DNA of 64,000 nt from Ceratodon purpureus (lineage: Eukaryota; Streptophyta; Bryopsida; Pseudoditrichales; Ditrichaceae): positions 5,500,630-5,564,629 of the forward strand of contig CM026430.1 in assembly GCA_014871385.1 (NCBI GenBank). The letters are read 5' to 3'. The first letter of the stretch is position 1. Each line of letters begins with the position of its first letter. The notes under the pieces are model-generated. The model had not been told where the DNA came from. It saw nothing but the letters and a program-made list of their open reading frames with translations, and did not search any database. Below, piece by piece: positions 60,592-64,000 of this stretch. The translations under genes were made by a program, and so were the position numbers.

Positions 60592-60965
60592 CAAGTTAGC
60601 ATGTGAGGATAGGTAGATACATCTACCACTACTATTATGATGTTTTATATAGTTAATAGTGCTGTCATTTAGCTTGATGTGAGCTAAATACTTAGATATT
60701 GTCCTAGTATCGACAAGGTAGCATGTGAGGATAGGTAGATACTGCTGCCACTATTGTTGTGAGGTTTTATAAAATTAATGTGTCCATGTATTTGGCTTGA
60801 TGTGAGCTGAATACTTAGGTTGTGTTAACCGTATCAACAAGTTAGCATATGAGGATAGGGAGATACAGTATACTGCTGCCACTACTGTTGTGAGGTTTTA
60901 TAAAATTTAATGTGTCCATCTATTTGGCTTGGTGTGAGCTAAATACTCAGATGGTGTATTAGTAC
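60591..60965. repeat. Tandem repeat, three copies of about 122-124 bp
   Basis: Units begin ACAAGTTAGCATGTGAGGAT (with variants) at 60591, 60713 and 60837, immediately after the stop of the transposase remnant. They end with GCTTGATGTGAGCTAAATAC-type sequence. They may be the subterminal repeats of that element. A fourth, weaker partial unit may follow near 60985. Confidence 0.8.
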
Positions 60966-63900
60966 CGTCACGGTTTTGTGTGGTGTGGGGATAGATAGAT
61001 AGTACTGCGGTATTTATAGTTTAGCAGGATAAAATCCAACATGGTGTGATCATTACGCATACCAGAATATGGTGTATTAAGGTAAAATTACTTTTGTGTA
61101 CTATGTTCCCTCCAAGCGTTCAAGTTTGGTCCTATAAGTCTCCATTGTCTTTGTCAGAAAATTACTTTTCACATATACTTTGCTGATATCAATCTATTCA
61201 GCTATAACATAATTTGAAGAATATTTGAGGTGGTAATTACACTGACTTGGTTCACTTTTAACTAAACCATGGATCTTCATAGATAATCACATGTATCATA
61301 ATCATAGTATATGGGACTTCGTAATTCAGTGATCAAAAAAGTATTGATGTTCAATTATATGTTGGGCAATAATTGCTCATTCCGTCAAATTTCTATACAT
61401 ATTTAGTCCCAATATAAGGAAAGTCCCATTATAATTGACACAACTAATGGTCTAAATTTAGTAAAAAAGTAATTTAGGACTGGCAAAAGTCCCAAATTAA
61501 TGAATATGGTGTTATTATTATAGATTTTCAAATCAAAACAAACAAAGAAAATTCATATCAAATATGGATTATATCAAATAATTACTAAATATTTACCATA
61601 GATGTATATGACCACCAAAAACCTTATACTGGTTACCGTGCTAAAAAATTATGTTTTAATCCAAAAATATGATGAAAAAACCTAAAACCGTGGAAAGTCA
61701 AGAAATAGACACGGTTACACCCCTTCATCTTATACCAGCTATAAATCACTCAATTTTAGATATTTTTCAAATTTTCAAATTGGACTAGAAAGTAGATTTG
61801 TAAAGCTACATTTCATTAGTTTACCTCAAATGCAAAAAATATCATCCCGATAGTCAAAATTGCATTTCAGCTATCTGTTTTAAGGAATTTTTAAATACAC
61901 ACACGGTATTGATGTTTTGGACTTTAGGGAGGCACCAAAATTCATGAAATCATCATTTTGAGGATTCGTTAACAAGGTTAGATAGATCTCCATAACTTTT
62001 CGACATGAAAAAAAAATGGATGAAATTTTTTTATTCGGATGACAGTTATGGAACTTGGAGATATGAGATTGACCAGTTTTTGGTTGTATAGGCGTTTAGG
62101 GGTTAAGAATGGAAACTATGCTGAAAGCACTTCCAAGTTGTATTAGGTTGGCCCATGCCGGGGTCAAGCACAACAGTTCCAGTGGTGGAGTCATCCTTGC
62201 ATGTGTGCGTGCACAGTTTGTATTATACAATAGACTAGGTCGTGGCGTGCATGACATGCGTGTGGGTCTGAATTATATAATAGACTATTGGAAATTTTTG
62301 TAAGCAGGTATGGATATGATTGGAAGAGGGATGAAGCTGAAATTTAAAGAACTTGCTGCAGACGCATATGGCGGTCTCCTCCCGTATCGCATGTGGCAGA
62401 ACTATGGCGGTCTTGTCCCCTATGCTCTGTAAACTTGCATAGGTTTGTAACTCAGCTTCATTCAATCAATCATACAAGGTTGTGGAGAGCTTTTCTTTTG
62501 AATAGCATTACCTTATTCCATTTCATTTTTTTCTGAAGGAGTTTTTAAGCGTGGCTTATTCAGGATGGTTTCAAACCGAAGAGGTACTTTCCTGTTCCAA
62601 AACGAGGCTGTGGATCGCTCTCATCTTGCTGAGTTCCACCAAATTGAAGGTGCTTGAATTCTTTTCATGTCCAAAATCAGTCATGGTTTTTGTTAGGAAG
62701 GTGCATGTTTGAGGTGGTTTAATGATTTTAGATGTTTGCAGTTATGAGACAATGTTGTTACACCTTTATAGTAGTAATCTCGAGTAACAAATAACTTCTG
62801 TCTAGAGTGCACTAGGCTGGCTTGTGACAGAGTGCAGCACGACAGCGGCTTGAGTGCGTGCACGGTCTGAGTAAAGTAATAGATGGCTTGTGTTGGAGTA
62901 CGTTTGGCATAACAGTTCCGCAGCGGAACAGTGCTTGCATGAGTGCTTGCATGTGTGTTTGTATGGGTTGTGATTGGTAGCAACCTCAACGTTTTTGATT
63001 TCTATTTGAGCCACTCCAAAAACTGAGGAATCATGTGCGACACAACAAACAAAATAAAGTGGTCCTTTCCACATTTTCAATGCGTCAAAAGCAACAACTT
63101 CATTATCAAAAAGCAAGGAGTTTGCTACCAGTGAGAGGCCTCACGCTTGGAGATCTGATTGGTGTTTTGAATGAGATCTTTGCTCGCCTTGGTATGTTCC
63201 TCATCACTGTGAGGTTGGAGTGGTTTGTAATGTTTATTGTGCCCGTTGTGCTTTTCTTCTAGATTCATCCTTCTTTTTAGTATTATGTGCAGTATCTTGT
63301 TACGTGAATCCATTCATCAACCCCTGAAGGACCAAGAGGCCCAAATCAGGCCTTGTGTTCTTTTAGTACTTTTGAGTGGGTCACACAGGGACTTTGTTTT
63401 GTTGAGTTTGATTGGCACATGCAATGTTTTTTCATTGATGAAAAACTTTCCCCGTCTGAAATACATTTTCCTGAATATGGTCGTTTACAAATCACGAAAC
63501 CTCAGTCATTTAGCAGTTAAAATTGTAATCTGGTTGGTTACTGCAGGGATTAAAAAGTTGTGATTCAAGCCAGTTTATAGTCCATACACCAAGCCAAGCA
63601 CATTGGACATATTCAGGTGAGAATAGTCTTGTCTCAGGAGCTTCTCTGTTTTCTCACCTCAACCGAGCTTTGAACCCAAATTCTTTCTAATTGAGCCTAT
63701 GGATCAACGGGACTTTCAATCTAATCTACATCGACAATCACTAACTGTTGTATATTATCATTGAGTTCGATCGTATGTAGAATATGACTTCCAGCTGTCG
63801 ATTTGAGATTGTGATTTATTAGAAGTGAAGTGATCAAATTAATCGATTGAGGATGCATGTCAGTCAGTGCATGATGCATCAAGGGACCTTCATTGCATGT

Positions 63901-64000
63901 TGGATTACAGCAGCAACTAAACTACGATTATGGTTTGGTGATTGAATATCAATAGTACATGCAGTATTTGTTTACTATATATGTCAGTAAAGAGTGCCCA
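60966..64000. other. AT-rich intergenic DNA
   Basis: No gene, RNA or mobile element that I can support. Small ORFs at 62109-62303, 62693-63116 and 63237-63563 overlap on opposite strands without family resemblance. Confidence 0.55.

Overview
The window is nuclear DNA of a land plant. It carries a phragmoplast-orienting kinesin (POK/kinesin-12), the chloroplast-division dynamin ARC5/DRP5B and a plant-specific DUF4057 gene. Introns are canonical and mostly 80-400 bp, intergenic DNA is AT-rich, and TTTAGGG-type repeats are present. Together with the transposon families seen, this suggests a non-seed plant, perhaps a bryophyte, but the species cannot be fixed from the sequence.

Layout. 1-690: 5' part of a crooked-neck (CLF/CRNKL1) gene or pseudogene on the minus strand. 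0.9-6.8 kb: AT-rich DNA with one eroded transposase. 6842-22710: a large mobile element bounded by 30-bp imperfect terminal inverted repeats (27/30 identical). 25453-27178: a non-autonomous hAT-type foldback element with a perfect 8-bp target duplication. 32.9-46.1 kb: the 30-exon kinesin gene (+). 46.9-48.8 kb: the DUF4057 gene (-). 51.0-58.4 kb: the 19-exon ARC5/DRP5B gene (+). 59.5-60.6 kb: a receptor-kinase relic (-) beside a relic of a transposase related to the one in the large element. The rest is AT-rich DNA without recognisable genes.

The large element is the unusual part. It has two long divergent genes that start from a shared GC-rich region near 15.6-16.6 kb. The minus gene (4 exons, 1309 aa) joins a ParB-like domain to a DNA-methyltransferase-like Rossmann segment and an acidic tail. 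The plus gene (2 exons, 1249 aa) is a DUF7869-type, probably RNase H-fold transposase preceded by two DUF8039-like domains. The left arm holds three diverged, broken copies of an FCP1-like HAD phosphatase. The right arm holds an unrecognised ORF, 100-bp repeats and a telomere-like repeat.

The element is studded with a 17-19 bp palindrome of the form GTCGGC-N5-GCCGAC. I find about 25 copies, all between the two terminal repeats. One lies in every intron of the two intact genes, several lie in frame inside exons, eight form a tandem array in intron 1 of the ParB-methylase gene, and half-sites at 22-bp spacing fill the divergent promoter. Two of the introns are both exactly 134 nt and carry the palindrome at exactly the same offset (nt 49-67). 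I infer that the palindrome is a recognition site for an element-encoded protein, with the ParB-like protein as the most natural candidate. That is a hypothesis, not something the sequence proves.
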